A stretch of 64,000 bases of DNA from DATLGB01 sp038232275. GTDB lineage: Bacteria; Actinomycetota; Thermoleophilia; Solirubrobacterales; Solirubrobacteraceae. The translations under genes and the position numbers were made by a program. Location of the stretch: contig JBBSIC010000009.1 of the NCBI GenBank assembly GCA_038232275.1, forward strand, positions 1-64,000, in the 5' to 3' direction. The notes under the pieces are model-generated. The model ran no database searches and had not been told where the DNA came from. It saw only the letters and a list, made by a program, of their open reading frames with translations. Below are positions 47,091-55,599 of this stretch, one piece after another (position 1 is the stretch's first letter; every line of letters begins with the position of its first letter).

Positions 47091-47996
47091 ATGACTTACG
47101 AGCTCCCGCACCTCGACGCCCTCGAATCCGAGGCCCTGCACCTGATGCGCGAGGTCGCGGCCGAGTTCGAGCGGCCCTGCCTGCTCTTCAGCGGCGGCAA
47201 GGACTCGATCGTGATGCTGCGCCTGGCCGAGAAGGCCTTCCGCCCCGGGCGCTTCCCGTTCCCGCTCATGCACGTCGACACGGGCCACACCTTCCCGGAG
47301 GTGAGCGAGTTCCGCGACCGCCGCGTCGCCGAGCTCGGCGAGCGGCTGATCGTCGCGAGCGTCCAAGAGACGGTCGACGCCGGCCGCGCCGTCGACGAGA
47401 CCGGCCCGCGCGCCTCGCGCAACCGGCTGCAGACCACCACCCTGCTCGAGGCGATCGAAGAGCACCACTTCGACGCGCTGTTCGGGGGCGCCCGGCGCGA
47501 CGAGGAGCGCGCGCGGGCCAAGGAGCGCATCTTGTCGTTCCGTGACGACTTCGGCCAGTGGGACCCGCGCGCCCAGCGCCCGGAGCTGTGGAACCTCTAC
47601 AACGGCCGCATCCGCCGCGGCGAGAACGGGCGCGCCTTCCCGCTGTCGAACTGGACCGAGCTCGACGTGTGGCAGTACATCGCCCGGGAGCGACTCGAGC
47701 TGCCGCCGATCTACTTCGCCCACGAGCGCGAGGTCTTCGCCCGCGACGGCATGCTCTACGCCGTCTCCGAGCACACCGAGCTGCTCGACGGCGAGGAGCC
47801 CTTCACCGAGTCCGTCCGCTACCGCACCGTCGGCGACCTCACCATCACCGGCGCCGTGCGCTCCACGGCGACCACGCTCGAGGACGTCGTCTCCGAGATC
47901 GCCGCCACGCGCGTCACCGAGCGCGGCGAGACGCGCGCGGACGACCGCGTCAGCGAAGCGGCCATGGAGGACCGCAAGAAGCAGGGGTACTTCTAG
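47091..47996 (+). CDS. cysD: Sulfate adenylyltransferase subunit 2 (CysD)
   Basis: The 301-residue protein has the PP-loop ATP pyrophosphatase motif LLFSGGKDSIVMLRLAEKAF, FPFPLMHVDTGHTFPEVSEF, DALFGGARRDEERARAKERI and PLSNWTELDVWQYIARERL, all diagnostic of CysD. With CysN it forms APS from ATP and sulfate. The stop TAG shares a base with the GTG of cysN, so the genes are coupled. TAGCCT lies 12 bases before ATG 47091. The cysDNC set sits inside a glycan gene region and no sulfate reduction gene (cysH, cysI) is seen nearby. Confidence 0.95.
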   Translation: MTYELPHLDALESEALHLMREVAAEFERPCLLFSGGKDSIVMLRLAEKAFRPGRFPFPLMHVDTGHTFPEVSEFRDRRVAELGERLIVASVQETVDAGRAVDETGPRASRNRLQTTTLLEAIEEHHFDALFGGARRDEERARAKERILSFRDDFGQWDPRAQRPELWNLYNGRIRRGENGRAFPLSNWTELDVWQYIARERLELPPIYFAHEREVFARDGMLYAVSEHTELLDGEEPFTESVRYRTVGDLTITGAVRSTATTLEDVVSEIAATRVTERGETRADDRVSEAAMEDRKKQGYF

Positions 47997-49267
47997 TGAG
48001 CACCACCTCCCTCGTCCGGATCGCCACCGCCGGCTCGGTCGACGACGGCAAGTCCACCCTGATCGGGCGGCTGCTGTACGACTCCAAGGAGATCCTCGCC
48101 GACCAGCTCGCGCACATCGCCGACGTCAGCGCCCGGCGCGGCCTCGAGACGGTCGACCTCGCGCTGCTCACCGACGGGCTGCGCGCCGAGCGCGAGCAGG
48201 GCATCACGATCGACGTCGCCTACCGCTACTTCGCCACCGCGCGCCGCAAGTTCATCCTCGCCGACTCGCCCGGCCACGTGCAGTACACGCGCAACATGGT
48301 CACCGGCGCCTCGACCGCCGACGTCGCGATCGTGCTCGTCGACGCCCGCGCGGGCCCGACGGAGCAGTCGCGTCGCCACACGTTCATCGCGTCGCTGCTG
48401 GGGCTGCGCCACGTCGTCTTCGCCGTCAACAAGATGGACCTCGTCGACTGGGACGAGGCCGCCTTCGAGCGCATCGTCGACAACCTGACGGACTTCAGCG
48501 CGCGGCTGAACCTCCCCGACGTGACCTTCATCCCCGTGTCGGCGCTGCACGGCGACAACGTCGTCGAGCGCGGCAGCCGGTGCGATTGGTACGGCGGCCC
48601 GCCGCTGCTGTGGCATCTCGAGCACCTGCACGTGGCCTCCGACCGCAACATGATCGACGTCCGCTTTCCCGTGCAGTGGGTCATCCGGCCGCAGACCGAC
48701 GAGTACCACGACTACCGCGGCTACGCCGGGCAGGTCGCCGGCGGCGTGCTCAAGCCGGGCGACGAGGTGCTCGTCCTGCCCTCCGGCGCGAAGTCCTCGA
48801 TCGCGCGCATCGAGACCTACGACGGCGACATCGCCGAAGCATTCCCGCCGATGTCGGTCGTGCTGCACCTCACCGACGACGTCGACGTCTCGCGCGGCGA
48901 CCTGATCTGCCGTCCGCACAACCATCCCGAGCCGGTCCGCGAGCTCGACGCGATGGTCTGCTGGATGGCCGAGGCGCCGCTGCGGGCGGGCGCGAGGCTC
49001 GCGATCAAGCAGACGACCCGCAACGCGCGCGTGGTCGTCGACGAGCTGCTCTATCGCCTCGACGTCAACACGCTGCACCGCGACCTCGACGCCGACGCGC
49101 TCGGCCTCAACGACATCGGCCGCGTCAAGCTGCGCACGAGCGCACCGATGATCGTCGACGCCTACCGCCGCAACCGCGCGACGGGGAGCTTCATCCTGAT
49201 CGACGAGACGACCAACGAGACGGTCGCCGGAGGCATGATCCTCGACCGCGAGACGCTCCCGCCGTGA
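47996..49267 (+). CDS. cysN: Sulfate adenylyltransferase subunit 1 (CysN), GTPase
   Basis: The 423-residue protein is an EF-Tu-like GTPase: G1 ATAGSVDDGKSTLIGRLLYD, G3 ILADSPGHVQYTRNMVTGAS, G4 FAVNKMDLVDWD, followed by beta-barrel domains (FPVQWVIRPQTDEYHDYRGY). GTP hydrolysis drives APS formation by CysD. The length is that of stand-alone CysN, without a CysC fusion. GTG 47996 overlaps the cysD stop by one base and the end overlaps cysC by 4 bp. Confidence 0.95.
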   Translation: MSTTSLVRIATAGSVDDGKSTLIGRLLYDSKEILADQLAHIADVSARRGLETVDLALLTDGLRAEREQGITIDVAYRYFATARRKFILADSPGHVQYTRNMVTGASTADVAIVLVDARAGPTEQSRRHTFIASLLGLRHVVFAVNKMDLVDWDEAAFERIVDNLTDFSARLNLPDVTFIPVSALHGDNVVERGSRCDWYGGPPLLWHLEHLHVASDRNMIDVRFPVQWVIRPQTDEYHDYRGYAGQVAGGVLKPGDEVLVLPSGAKSSIARIETYDGDIAEAFPPMSVVLHLTDDVDVSRGDLICRPHNHPEPVRELDAMVCWMAEAPLRAGARLAIKQTTRNARVVVDELLYRLDVNTLHRDLDADALGLNDIGRVKLRTSAPMIVDAYRRNRATGSFILIDETTNETVAGGMILDRETLPP

Positions 49268-49878
49268 CCCGCCGCCGCCACAGCGAGGGCGTCGTCTGGG
49301 AGCAGGAGGCACTGTCGCGCGACCGTCGCCAGCAGCTGCTCGGGCACCGCGGGGCGACGATCTGGCTCACCGGCCTGCCCGCCTCGGGCAAGTCGACCGT
49401 GGCCGCCCGCCTCGTCGTCGCGCTCGCCGAGAGCGGGGTGCACGCCTACCGGCTCGACGGCGACAACCTGCGCCACGGCCTGTGCGGCGACCTCGGCTTC
49501 GACCACGCCAGCCGCGAGGAGAACGTCCGCCGCGCCGCCGAGACGGCCCACCTGATGGCCGACGCGGGCATCGTCACCGTCGTGTCGCTGGTCTCGCCCT
49601 ACGCGGCCGGACGCGACGCGGCGCGCTGCCTGCACGACGCGGGCGGGATCCCGTTTTTTGAGGTCTGGGTCTCCACGCCGCTTCAGGAGTGCGAGCGCCG
49701 CGACCCGAAGGGCCTCTACGCGCGCGCCCGCCGCGGCGAGGTCGCGCACATGACCGGGGTCGAGGACCCCTACGAGCCGCCTACGGCGCCCGAGATCGAG
49801 GTCGACATGGACACCCCCGCCGACGCGGGCGCCCAGCGGGTGATCGCCGCGCTGCGCGAGCGCGGCGTGCTGGGCTAG
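49264..49878 (+). CDS. cysC: Adenylylsulfate kinase (CysC)
   Basis: The 204-residue protein has the P-loop ATIWLTGLPASGKSTVAARL, AYRLDGDNLRHGLCGDLGF, SREENVRRAAETAHLMADAG and KGLYARARRGEVAHMTGVED, all typical of APS kinase. It phosphorylates APS to PAPS, the sulfate donor for sulfotransferases or for reduction. With cysD and cysN it completes PAPS synthesis. GTG 49264 overlaps cysN by 4 bp. It converges on a methyltransferase gene with a 4-bp overlap. Confidence 0.95.
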   Translation: MTRRRHSEGVVWEQEALSRDRRQQLLGHRGATIWLTGLPASGKSTVAARLVVALAESGVHAYRLDGDNLRHGLCGDLGFDHASREENVRRAAETAHLMADAGIVTVVSLVSPYAAGRDAARCLHDAGGIPFFEVWVSTPLQECERRDPKGLYARARRGEVAHMTGVEDPYEPPTAPEIEVDMDTPADAGAQRVIAALRERGVLG

Positions 49879-50573
49879 GTCCGGCGCCGGCCGCGGGGCA
49901 ACCGGCGCCGCGGCGCCACCTCGGCGTCGCCCGGAGGGCCGTTGGCGACGATGAAGTCGCGCAGGTGGGACTCCAGGGCGACGGCCTCGTGGAAGATCCG
50001 CTCGCGGTAGGCGAAGCCGCCCCGCCACCACAGGCTGGACACGCGCTGGTCCTCGGTCAGGGTGTCGCGGAAGCCGAGCGCAAAGCGGTTCTTGGGCGCG
50101 TGGACCACGTGGTGCTTGAAGAGGAACTCGATCGCGCCGGCGTCCTGGTCGGGCTCGACGATCCAGTGGTGATGGCTCCAGCCGGTCCACGGGCCCTGAA
50201 AGCCCCAGCACTGCTCCTCCAGGCGCGAGGGGACCTCGACGTAGCCGGCCTTGGCCACGCGCTGGAGCTCGGAGCAGACCCAGACGGGGTCGCGCACGTC
50301 CTCGAGCGTGTGCGAGCAGATCGCGAAGTCGAACCGGCCGTCGGCGAACGGCCACGGCTCGCGATCGCAGATGTCACGCCGCACCCACGTGGCGGCGCTG
50401 AAGCGCTCCGCCGCCGGATCGCCCTCGTAGCCCCACTCGCCGCGGCTCTCGTAGGCGCCGAGGTCGAGCACCCAGTCCGCCCGCGGAAACGGCACGGCCC
50501 AGCCGCCCACGTCGAGGACGAGCGCGTCGTCGGGCAGCGTCTGAAGGACGCGGTCGCGCGCGGACTCACGCAT
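49875..50573 (-). CDS. Class I SAM-dependent methyltransferase (atypical SAM loop)
   Basis: The 232-residue protein has ALVLDVGGWAVPFPRADWVL, an unusual SAM loop (DVGGWAVPF), DICDREPWPFADGRFDFAIC, SHTLEDVRDPVWVCSELQRV and a long aromatic/His-rich part WGFQGPWTGWSHHHWIVEPD. The HTLED segment replaces the usual HxLEH. These traits fit the Methyltransf_11 fold with an unusual acceptor, perhaps a glycan or protein. The C-terminus is Arg-rich (PRRRLPRGRRRT). It is divergent to the next methyltransferase (14 bp) and converges on cysC. Confidence 0.75.
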   Translation of the reverse strand: MRESARDRVLQTLPDDALVLDVGGWAVPFPRADWVLDLGAYESRGEWGYEGDPAAERFSAATWVRRDICDREPWPFADGRFDFAICSHTLEDVRDPVWVCSELQRVAKAGYVEVPSRLEEQCWGFQGPWTGWSHHHWIVEPDQDAGAIEFLFKHHVVHAPKNRFALGFRDTLTEDQRVSSLWWRGGFAYRERIFHEAVALESHLRDFIVANGPPGDAEVAPRRRLPRGRRRT

Positions 50574-50578
50574 ACACT
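50573..50578 (+). promoter_or_regulatory. -10 box (TACACT), leaderless promoter of methyltransferase 50588
   Basis: TACACT ends nine bases before GTG 50588 and begins at the base where the divergent methyltransferase starts. Confidence 0.4.
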
Positions 50579-50587
50579 GCCGCGCCG

Positions 50588-51298
50588 GTGTCGGATCTCT
50601 TGGAGCAGGCCAAGGCGCAGTCTTGGTACCACACGCTGGAGCTTCCCGGGCTGACGACCAGCGGGCTGTTCGACATGCGCCCCTACGTGAGCACGTACGG
50701 CCTGCCCGAGTCGCTGGCGGGCAAGCGGGTGCTCGAGGTGGGCACGTGGGACGGGTTCTGGGCCTTCGAGCTCGAGCGCCGGGGCGCGGCCGAGGTCGTC
50801 GCGCTCGACCTCGACGACGAGAACGCCCTCGACTGGCCGCCGCGCCGGCGCTCGCCAGACCCTGACGTCATCCGCGGCCAGGGCTTCCGGCTGGCCAGCG
50901 AGCTGCTCGGCTCCCGCGTACAGCGCGTCGCGCTGTCGATCTACGACGCCACCCCCGAGAACCTCGGCAGCTTCGACCTCGTGCTGTGCGGCTCGGTGCT
51001 GATCCACCTGCGCGACCAGCTGCTCGCGCTCGAGCGGATCGCCGGCCTGACCGCCCCGGGCGGCCGCTTCATCTCCGCGGAGGAGTATGAGCGCGGCGGC
51101 GACCTGGTGCCCTTCCCGATGGCCCGCTTCCGCGCCAACCGCGAGAGCTCGGTGGTCTTCTGGATCCCGTCGCGCCGGGCCTGGCGGCAGATGCTCTGGT
51201 ACGCCGGCTTCGACACGGTGACCGAGCACACGCGCTTCACCATGCGCACCACGGTCGGGTGGAAGATCCGCCACGTGGTCAACCACGCGCTCAGATGA
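50588..51298 (+). CDS. SAM-dependent methyltransferase, CmoB-like
   Basis: The 236-residue protein has AQSWYHTLELPGLTTSGLFD, PESLAGKRVLEVGTWDGFWA, VVALDLDDENALDW and ENLGSFDLVLCGSVLIHLRD. Its start, WYHxxELPGLxTxGxFD, resembles the N-terminal region of CmoB/Methyltransf_9 proteins, which modify wobble uridine of tRNA. Many homologues outside gammaproteobacteria lie in glycan clusters and may act on other substrates, so the tRNA role is not claimed. GTG 50588 has a -10 box nine bases upstream. Its end overlaps the convergent GT2 gene by 8 bp. Confidence 0.8.
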   Translation: MSDLLEQAKAQSWYHTLELPGLTTSGLFDMRPYVSTYGLPESLAGKRVLEVGTWDGFWAFELERRGAAEVVALDLDDENALDWPPRRRSPDPDVIRGQGFRLASELLGSRVQRVALSIYDATPENLGSFDLVLCGSVLIHLRDQLLALERIAGLTAPGGRFISAEEYERGGDLVPFPMARFRANRESSVVFWIPSRRAWRQMLWYAGFDTVTEHTRFTMRTTVGWKIRHVVNHALR

Positions 51299-52235
51299 CC
51301 AGCGTGCGCGCGCGGAGCGAGCCACGCGCCAGCGCCGCCGCGCCGACCGCGTCGGCGGCGACCATCCCCGCCGCCAGCCGCCAGGCCGGGTGCTGCGGCC
51401 ACTGGCGCGTGAAGCGCCGCACCCGCAGCGCGTAGGGCGCCGCCGCCACGAGCGGCGCCGGGTGGCCCACCAGGGCCGCGGCCGCGAGGCCGAGCACGGC
51501 CGCGTCGAAGGCCGCCGACTGGCGCGTGAGAAAGACCCCGCGGCGCAGGAAGGTCCGGCGCAGCTCGGGCACCTCGCGCACGATCGCCGGGAAGTGGCGC
51601 AGCCGCCGGCGCTCGTCCACGTACGCCGCCACCGGGCGCGCGAAGACCGCGTGGTGCACGAGCGCGCGCTCGCTGAAGACCGTGCGCGCCCCGGAGCGGC
51701 GGGCGTCCCAGCCGAAGAAGACGTCCTCGGCGAGCGGCCGGCCCGGGGCCGGGATGCCGGGGCCGAACCCGCCGAGGCGCTCGAACCACGCGCGCCGCAC
51801 GAACAGGTTCGCGGTCTCGAACAGCCCGTGGGCGCCGGGGACGGAGACCGTGTGCTCGAACGGCTGGCGCTGGCCGGCGGGATCCGGGTCCACGCGCCCC
51901 TGCACGAGATCGGCGTCCGCGAGCGCCTCGAGGCCCGCCTGAAGCCAGCCCGGCACAGGCACGCAGTCGCTGTCGGTGAAGGCGAGCACGTCCGCCTTCG
52001 TGGCGGCGGCGCCGTCGTTGCGGGCCGGCCCCGGCCCGGACCCGCGCGCACGCCGCACGACGCGGTCGACGATCGGGTGCGCCTCCGCCAGCTCCGCCGT
52101 CGCGTCGTGCGAGCCGTTGTCGACGACGACGACCTCCGCGGGCACGGTCTGGGCCGCGAGGGCGTCGAGGGTGGCCGGCAGGGTCGCGGCGGCGTCGCGT
52201 GCGGGGACGATCACGGCGACGGCGGGCGCGGGCAC
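51291..52235 (-). CDS. Glycosyltransferase family 2
   Basis: The 314-residue protein starts VPAPAVAVIVPARDAAATLP and has EVVVVDNGSHDATAELAEA, the donor motif VLAFTDSDCVPVPGWLQAGL, and GAHGLFETANLFVRRAWFER. PLAEDVFFGWDARRSG carries the acceptor-site ED. Two hydrophobic C-terminal helices suggest membrane contact. GTG 52235 is chosen because a TACCTT box ends exactly six bases upstream; the longer frame to 52340 runs into the divergent gene. The divergent GT4 gene starts 26 bp away. Confidence 0.86.
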   Translation of the reverse strand: MPAPAVAVIVPARDAAATLPATLDALAAQTVPAEVVVVDNGSHDATAELAEAHPIVDRVVRRARGSGPGPARNDGAAATKADVLAFTDSDCVPVPGWLQAGLEALADADLVQGRVDPDPAGQRQPFEHTVSVPGAHGLFETANLFVRRAWFERLGGFGPGIPAPGRPLAEDVFFGWDARRSGARTVFSERALVHHAVFARPVAAYVDERRRLRHFPAIVREVPELRRTFLRRGVFLTRQSAAFDAAVLGLAAAALVGHPAPLVAAAPYALRVRRFTRQWPQHPAWRLAAGMVAADAVGAAALARGSLRARTLVI

Positions 52236-52241
52236 CGGCTG

Positions 52242-52251
52242 AAGGTACAGT
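52242..52251. promoter_or_regulatory. Overlapping divergent -10 boxes for GT2 (minus) and GT4 (plus)
   Basis: AAGGTACAGT holds TACCTT on the minus strand (52247-52242, six bases before GTG 52235) and TACAGT on the plus strand (52246-52251, nine bases before ATG 52261). The same kind of 10-bp element lies at 27715-27724. Confidence 0.5.
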
Positions 52252-52260
52252 CGCGCGCCG

Positions 52261-53424
52261 ATGCGACGGCGGCCTGTCCAGGTGTGGTGCGACGAGTACC
52301 CGGTGCTCTCACAGACCTTCGTCGCCAACGAGGCATCCACGCTCGCGGCGCTCGGCCATCCCGTCGAGGTCGTGGCCGGCGGGCGCCCCGCTTCAGCCCC
52401 GCTGCGCCTCGACGGCCCGCCGGTACGCTACCTCTCAGACGAGACCGGCCGCCAGCGCCGCCTGGCGCTGCTGCGCGTCGCCGCGCGGCACCCGCTGGTC
52501 GCCCTGCGCGACCGGCTCGACCGGCGCCGCTGGTCGGGCGAGGAGACGCCGCGGCGGCTGCGCGAGCTCGCGCCCGCCATCGAGCGCCTCGCGAAGGAGC
52601 CGGGCACGGTCACCCACGTGCACTTCGCGGCCGGCGCCGCGCTGGACGCGCTGCGCGTCGCGCGCTTCACCGGCCGGCCCTGGAGCCTGACCGCGCACGC
52701 CTACGACATCTACCTGGCGCCGCGCAACCTGCGCGAGAAGCTGCGATCGGCGGGCTTGGTGACCTCGGGATGCGACTACACGGTTGCTGACCTGCGCGCC
52801 CTCGGCCGCAGCGAGGACGTCCACCGCATCGTCATGGGCGTCGACCCCGCGCGCTTCCGGCGTGCCGGCCCCGACACCGGGGGATCCACGGTGATCGCCA
52901 TCGGGCGGCTGGTGGAGAAGAAGGGCTTCATCCACCTCGTCCGTGCCGCCGCGCAAGCGCAGCTCGACGACGTGGTCATCGTGGGAGAGGGCCCGCTGCG
53001 GGCCACGCTCGAGGGGGAGATCGATCGCCTGGGGCTTGGGAAGGCGGTCCGCCTGCTGGGGGCCCGTCAGCCCGAGCAGGTGCGCACGCTGTTGGGGCAG
53101 GCGGCAGTCTTGGCCATGCCGTGCGTCGTCGCCGGCGACGGCGATCGCGACTCCATGCCGGTCGTGGTCAAGGAGGCTCTTGCGATGGAGGTGCCCGTCG
53201 TCGCGTCTGACGAGGTCGGCCTGCCCGAGATGGTCCGCCCCGACTTTGGGCGGCTCGTGCCGCCAGGCGATCCGGCGGCACTGGCCGCCGCGCTGGTCGA
53301 GCTGCTCGACCTCGACCCGTCTGCGCGCGCCGCCATGGGTCGTGCGGGCCGCGCCTTCGTCGCCGAGCACGCCAACCTGCACATCGAGACCGCGCGGCTC
53401 AGCGACCTGCTGCAGGCGCTCTGA
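52261..53424 (+). CDS. Glycosyltransferase family 4 (colanic/exopolysaccharide type)
   Basis: The 387-residue protein has DEYPVLSQTFVANEASTLAA, the start typical of WcaL/AmsK-like exopolysaccharide glycosyltransferases, HVHFAAGAALDALRVARFTG, TAHAYDIYLAPRNLREKL, and the donor domain AIGRLVEKKGFIHLVRAAAQ, MPCVVAGDGDRDSMPVVVKE, ALAMEVPVVASDEVGLPEMV. The GDRDSMPVVVKEALA segment carries the EX7E pattern. It probably adds a sugar to a repeat unit. No gene partner overlaps; the VapB-like gene starts 106 bp later. Confidence 0.88.
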   Translation: MRRRPVQVWCDEYPVLSQTFVANEASTLAALGHPVEVVAGGRPASAPLRLDGPPVRYLSDETGRQRRLALLRVAARHPLVALRDRLDRRRWSGEETPRRLRELAPAIERLAKEPGTVTHVHFAAGAALDALRVARFTGRPWSLTAHAYDIYLAPRNLREKLRSAGLVTSGCDYTVADLRALGRSEDVHRIVMGVDPARFRRAGPDTGGSTVIAIGRLVEKKGFIHLVRAAAQAQLDDVVIVGEGPLRATLEGEIDRLGLGKAVRLLGARQPEQVRTLLGQAAVLAMPCVVAGDGDRDSMPVVVKEALAMEVPVVASDEVGLPEMVRPDFGRLVPPGDPAALAAALVELLDLDPSARAAMGRAGRAFVAEHANLHIETARLSDLLQAL

Positions 53425-53505
53425 GCAGCTCCGCCGCGGACTGCTCGTCTAGGCGAGGTGCTGAGGCTGGTGAGGCCGCGACTGCATCAGCGGCGCATAT
53501 TCGCT

Positions 53506-53524
53506 CCAGTAAGACTGGTACCCT
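53506..53524 (+). promoter_or_regulatory. Operator and -10 box of VapBC-type module
   Basis: CCAGT AAG ACTGG (53506-53518) is a perfect inverted repeat. The -10 box TACCCT (53519-53524) follows at once and ends six bases before ATG 53531. The layout suits autorepression of a leaderless transcript. Confidence 0.5.
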
Positions 53525-53530
53525 CCTTAC

Positions 53531-53761
53531 ATGCGTATGACGTCCAAGGGCCAGGTCACGATCCCCCAGGAGCTGCGAGAGCGCTACGCGATGGGACCTG
53601 GCGCGGAGGTCGAGGTCGTGGCCGCCGACGACGGCGCTCTCGTCCGTCCCTCGGCGCACACCGGCGGGGGCTCACGGCTCGTCGCGCGGTTGCGTGACAA
53701 AGCCGACGGCGGCCTCACCGCGGACGAAGTGCTGCGCTTGACCCGGGGAGGCGACGATTGA
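53531..53761 (+). CDS. vapB: AbrB/MazE-type antitoxin (VapB)
   Basis: The 76-residue protein begins MRMTSKGQVTIPQELRERYA and MGPGAEVEVV, the swapped-hairpin AbrB/SpoVT DNA-binding fold. The second half (LVARLRDKADGGLTADEVLR, LTRGGDD) should bind the toxin. It is paired with the PIN-domain gene with an ATTGA overlap. ATG 53531 has a promoter box six bases upstream. It should bind the CCAGT/ACTGG operator just before it. Confidence 0.87.
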   Translation: MRMTSKGQVTIPQELRERYAMGPGAEVEVVAADDGALVRPSAHTGGGSRLVARLRDKADGGLTADEVLRLTRGGDD

Positions 53762-54159
53762 CCACCCTCGTGGACTCGAGCGTGCTGCTCGATGTCCTCG
53801 CTCCGTCTTTTTGGCGGGAGTGGTCTGAGGAACACCTGGCCAAGGCCGCTGCGCAGGGAAACCTCGCGATCAATCAGGTGATCTACGCCGAGGTGGCGGT
53901 CGGATTCGCGAGCCAGGATCGTCTGGAGCGCACGTTGCAGGGCGTCGGCCTCGTGCGACTGGGGCTCCCCTGGGCGGCGTCATGGCTGGTGGCACGCGCG
54001 TTCTCGGCCTACCGGCGACAGGGCGGGCCGCGCACCACTCCGCTTCCCGACTTCTTCATCGGCGCGCATGCGGCGGCAGCCGATCTCCGGCTGCTCACCA
54101 GGGATCCCAAGCGCGTACGCGCGTACTTCCCCGAGGTGGCGCTCGTCGCGCCTGCTTGA
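53758..54159 (+). CDS. vapC: PIN-domain ribonuclease toxin (VapC)
   Basis: The 133-residue protein has the PIN acidic residues: LVDSSVLLDVL (Asp), VIYAEVAVGF (Glu), PDFFIGAHAA (Asp), LLTRDPKRV (Asp). It cleaves RNA when not bound by VapB. The start is TTG 53758 (LTTLVDSS with Met in vivo), overlapping the antitoxin stop by 4 bp. It lies 78 bp from the convergent FAD-protein gene. The region is otherwise glycan-related, so the module may be a passenger or stabiliser. Confidence 0.87.
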   Translation: MTTLVDSSVLLDVLAPSFWREWSEEHLAKAAAQGNLAINQVIYAEVAVGFASQDRLERTLQGVGLVRLGLPWAASWLVARAFSAYRRQGGPRTTPLPDFFIGAHAAAADLRLLTRDPKRVRAYFPEVALVAPA

Positions 54160-54237
54160 CCTCGGTCGGTAGGCCGTGCTAACGGGAGCTCACGCGCGGG
54201 CCGGCGACGAGCGCAGCGCTCGTCCGGCACTTCCCCG

Positions 54238-55599
54238 TCAGGCTGTGAGCAGCTCGGCGGCGGCCTGCTCGCCGATCCGCACGGCGTAGTTGGTGCCGCG
54301 GTCCTCGGGATAGACCTGTGTGGTGTTGGCGAGCACGAGCCCCGGCACGCCGGTCTGCAGCGGCGGGATGCGGTCGCGGTAGCCGAGCGTGACGATCGGC
54401 TGCGCGGCGGGCTCCTGAAACAGCCACGCGTTGCGGATCCAGCGGCGCTCGAAGGCGGGGTTGATCGCGCGCAGGCCGGGCGCATAGCACTCGAGCACCG
54501 AGTCGAGGGTGAGCGTCAGCAGCTCGTGGCCGCTCGGCAGGTAGTTGGCGACGTAGGCGAAGCGACGGCCGTCGTAGCGCTCGGGAGAGACGAAGTTGGT
54601 GTGTTCGATGAGGCCGAGGAACGGCAGCGCGGGATCGGCGACGTTGGTCCAGTAGTACGGCGAGATCGGCCGGTCGACCTCGATCAGCAGGCACAGCGCC
54701 GCGTGGTAGTCGATGCCCAGCAGCCGCGCGCGGTACCCGTCGTCGAGCAGGTGACCGGCGAGTGCGAGGAAGATGTCGTTGGGCATCGTCGCGAGCACCT
54801 GGTCGTAGGGCTGCGGCGGCCCGTCGGCGGCGAAGGCGCCCGGGTCGTGGCCGCTGCGGAAGGCGCCGGCGGCGGCCGGGGTGAGCGCGAAGCCGTCGCC
54901 GTCGCGATCCAGCCGCGCCGCCGGCCGGTCGGTCAGCACACGCCCGCCGTGGGCCTCGATCTCCGCGCCCAGGCGCTCGAAGAGCCGCTCCCACGAGTGG
55001 CGCGGGTAGCCGAGCTTCTCCCCGCGCGCCTCCTCGCCCTCGAGCTGGCGGCGCAGGGTGAACTTGCTCCACAGCCAGACCATCGAGATCTCCTCCGCGC
55101 GGGCGCCGAACTTCGCCCGCAGCAGCGGCCCCCAGACGATGTCCCAGGCGCTCGCGCCCATCCACCGGCGGATCCAGTCGCGCGCGGTGACCCGCTCGTA
55201 GGGCGCGGGGTCGCGGCCGAAGCGCTGCACGGCGAGAACCGCCGCGCCCATGCGCACGCGCGTCAGCCCCGGCAGCGGCTTGAAGCGCAGCAGGTCCAGC
55301 GGGGTCGTGAACGGCCACTGGCGCCCGCCGACATAAAACGCCTGTGTCGAGTCGCGCCACTCGATCTCGCCGGGCATCCCCAGCTCGTCGTAGAGCGCGG
55401 CGATGTGGCGGTCAGAGGTGAACAGGTGGTGGTAGTAGCGCTCGAGCCGGTGCCCGCCGCCGACGTCGACGGTCGCGGCCATCCCGCCGAGCCCCGGCCA
55501 GCGCTCGTAGACGTCGACGGCGTGCCCGGCCAGGGCCAGCCGCCGCGCGGCGACCAGGCCGGCCACGCCGGCGCCCAGCACCGCGATCCGCCGGCTCAT
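54238..55599 (-). CDS. FAD-dependent oxidoreductase, amine-oxidase/UDP-sugar mutase-like
   Basis: The 453-residue protein begins RRIAVLGAGVAGLVAARRLA, YERWPGLGGMAATVDVGGGH, and has HRLERYYHHLFTSDRHIAAL. The end, RGTNYAVRIGEQAA, closes the FAD site as in protoporphyrinogen-oxidase-like and UDP-galactopyranose-mutase-like proteins. Such proteins are often found beside a polyprenyl-phosphate glycosyltransferase, as here (4-bp overlap with the GtrB-like gene). The joint role is unknown to me; a sugar ring or oxidation step is possible. The longer open frame upstream of ATG 55599 is not coding. Confidence 0.83.
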   Translation of the reverse strand: MSRRIAVLGAGVAGLVAARRLALAGHAVDVYERWPGLGGMAATVDVGGGHRLERYYHHLFTSDRHIAALYDELGMPGEIEWRDSTQAFYVGGRQWPFTTPLDLLRFKPLPGLTRVRMGAAVLAVQRFGRDPAPYERVTARDWIRRWMGASAWDIVWGPLLRAKFGARAEEISMVWLWSKFTLRRQLEGEEARGEKLGYPRHSWERLFERLGAEIEAHGGRVLTDRPAARLDRDGDGFALTPAAAGAFRSGHDPGAFAADGPPQPYDQVLATMPNDIFLALAGHLLDDGYRARLLGIDYHAALCLLIEVDRPISPYYWTNVADPALPFLGLIEHTNFVSPERYDGRRFAYVANYLPSGHELLTLTLDSVLECYAPGLRAINPAFERRWIRNAWLFQEPAAQPIVTLGYRDRIPPLQTGVPGLVLANTTQVYPEDRGTNYAVRIGEQAAAELLTA

